DNA of 6,577 nt, taken from positions 1 through 6,577 of the forward strand of contig JALHDK010000118.1 in NCBI GenBank assembly GCA_022838965.1, read 5' to 3'. A program made the translations under genes and the position numbers. Below are positions 5,829 through 6,577 of the stretch, piece after piece (the stretch's first letter is position 1; the number at the start of each line of letters is the position of its first letter). A model generated the notes under the pieces. That model was not told the origin of the DNA and did no database searches. It saw only the letters and a program-made list of their open reading frames with translations. The stretch is from Actinomycetales bacterium. GTDB taxonomy: Bacteria > Actinomycetota > Actinomycetes > Actinomycetales > Actinomycetaceae.

Positions 5829-6577
5829 ATGGAGGAGGTGCCGCAGCCCAGCCGCAACCACCTCGCGACCCGCGGCGCCGTGCACCTCGTGGATGTCGAG
5901 GAGCGCCATATCCGGCGTCCCGGTGACCTGGTGGCCGCGGTGCTCTCCGCCATCGCCATCGCGCTCGTGCTGCTGCTCGCCATCTTCGGCCAGTCGACGG
6001 TCGCCGGAGTGACCGAGGACGTCACCGAGGTGGTGAACGACGCCCTCGGCCAGCTCCTGCTCTTCCCCATCAACGCCCTCGAGGGACTGGTGATCCTCCT
6101 CATCCCCGTGAGCGTGGTGGTCAGCAGCATCGTGCGCCGGCAGTGGCGCCTCCTCGTCGAGGCCGTGGTAGCCGCACTGATCGCCGCGGTCATCGCGTGG
6201 CTCGCCGTGCTGGGACTCGGCCTGCTCGAGTCGGGCCATCCCCTCATCGTGGGGCTGGCCCGCAACCCCCGCGGTCTGACCGTGCCCGCCTTCTCGCCGT
6301 TCATCGCCGCGATCTCGGCGCTGCTCACCGTGGTCGGCCGGGGTCCCAACGCGAAACTGGCCCGCTGGTCGTGGTACTTCGTGCTGTTCCTCATCGGTCT
6401 GGCGATCCTCCAGGGCGATCAGACCGCCGCCGGCGCGGTCATCACCGTGTTCCTCGGCCGCATGATCGGTTTCGCCGCCCGCTATCTGGGCGGGGCGCGG
6501 TCCACGCGGGCCGCCGGTCTCGACCTCATCCGCGGCCTGCGCCGGGCAGGCCTCGATCCGGACCGCGTCGTCCGCCT
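5829..6577 (+). CDS. Multi-spanning membrane protein, N-terminal part (3' partial)
   Basis: An open frame runs from the ATG at 5829 to the right edge: 249 complete codons with no stop. After a polar N-terminus of about 30 residues, ending HIRRPGDL, it shows about six hydrophobic segments near residues 33-54, 76-101, 108-133, 156-170, 180-195 and 199-220, then a charged stretch ending RRAGLDPDRVVR. The layout, including the RRPGDL lead-in and the link after GRMIGFAARYLGG, resembles from memory the N-terminal part of large actinobacterial membrane proteins annotated as lysylphosphatidylglycerol synthase transmembrane-region or flippase-like proteins. The diagnostic later domains are outside the window, so the function is not established. 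The start is supported by the -10 box TAGACT 7 nt upstream and by coding-type third-position bias from the first codons; the GGAGGAGG just after the ATG is inside the gene and has no start at a suitable distance. It is divergent from metF, with 217 nt between start codons. Confidence 0.75.
   Translation, partial: MEEVPQPSRNHLATRGAVHLVDVEERHIRRPGDLVAAVLSAIAIALVLLLAIFGQSTVAGVTEDVTEVVNDALGQLLLFPINALEGLVILLIPVSVVVSSIVRRQWRLLVEAVVAALIAAVIAWLAVLGLGLLESGHPLIVGLARNPRGLTVPAFSPFIAAISALLTVVGRGPNAKLARWSWYFVLFLIGLAILQGDQTAAGAVITVFLGRMIGFAARYLGGARSTRAAGLDLIRGLRRAGLDPDRVVR

Noticed and set aside
5612..6394. Upstream extension of the metF frame to a start at 6394
   Set aside because: The extra 261 residues are Arg/Ser/Thr-rich and unlike MTHFR. 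They run through the riboswitch and antisense to the membrane-protein gene.

Overview
The window reads as chromosomal DNA from a very GC-rich actinobacterium. The evidence is the strong G/C bias at third codon positions, long spurious antisense reading frames, a leaderless-looking gene start, and actinobacterial forms of MetE, MetF and a large membrane protein. A member of the Micrococcales is plausible, but the sequence does not prove the genus. I see no tRNA, rRNA, CRISPR array, transposase or phage gene.

Layout. (1) 1-2220, plus strand: the 3' end of an ABC sugar-transporter locus. It holds a MalG-type permease cut by the window edge, a 168-nt gap with two hairpins, and then a lipoprotein solute-binding protein. 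(2) 2206-2283: a convergent intergenic region containing a 29-bp imperfect tandem duplication that overlaps the stop codon of the binding-protein gene and can fold into GC hairpins. (3) 5611-2284, minus strand: a two-gene methionine operon, metF then metE, 43 nt apart. The linker has five G-runs on the plus strand. (4) About 5723-5608, minus strand: a SAM riboswitch of the SAM-I superfamily directly in front of metF. It is recognisable from its conserved core, P1, P2 and P3 helices and a loop pseudoknot, and its last helix covers the metF ribosome binding site. (5) 5829 to the right edge, plus strand: the start of a multi-spanning membrane protein, divergent from metF and apparently leaderless.

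How the parts work together. MetF reduces 5,10-methylenetetrahydrofolate to 5-methyltetrahydrofolate. MetE uses the polyglutamylated form of that product to methylate homocysteine to methionine without cobalamin. SAM is made from methionine, so a SAM-sensing leader in front of metF closes a feedback loop. The structure suggests translational shut-off: P1 pairs with the Shine-Dalgarno bases, and an outer helix pairs with the metF start codon. The transporter genes and the membrane protein have no visible functional link to methionine synthesis.

The most interesting element is the riboswitch. It is compact, seems to lack the P4 hairpin of classical SAM-I, and abuts the start codon. It is a variant of a known class, not a new system.
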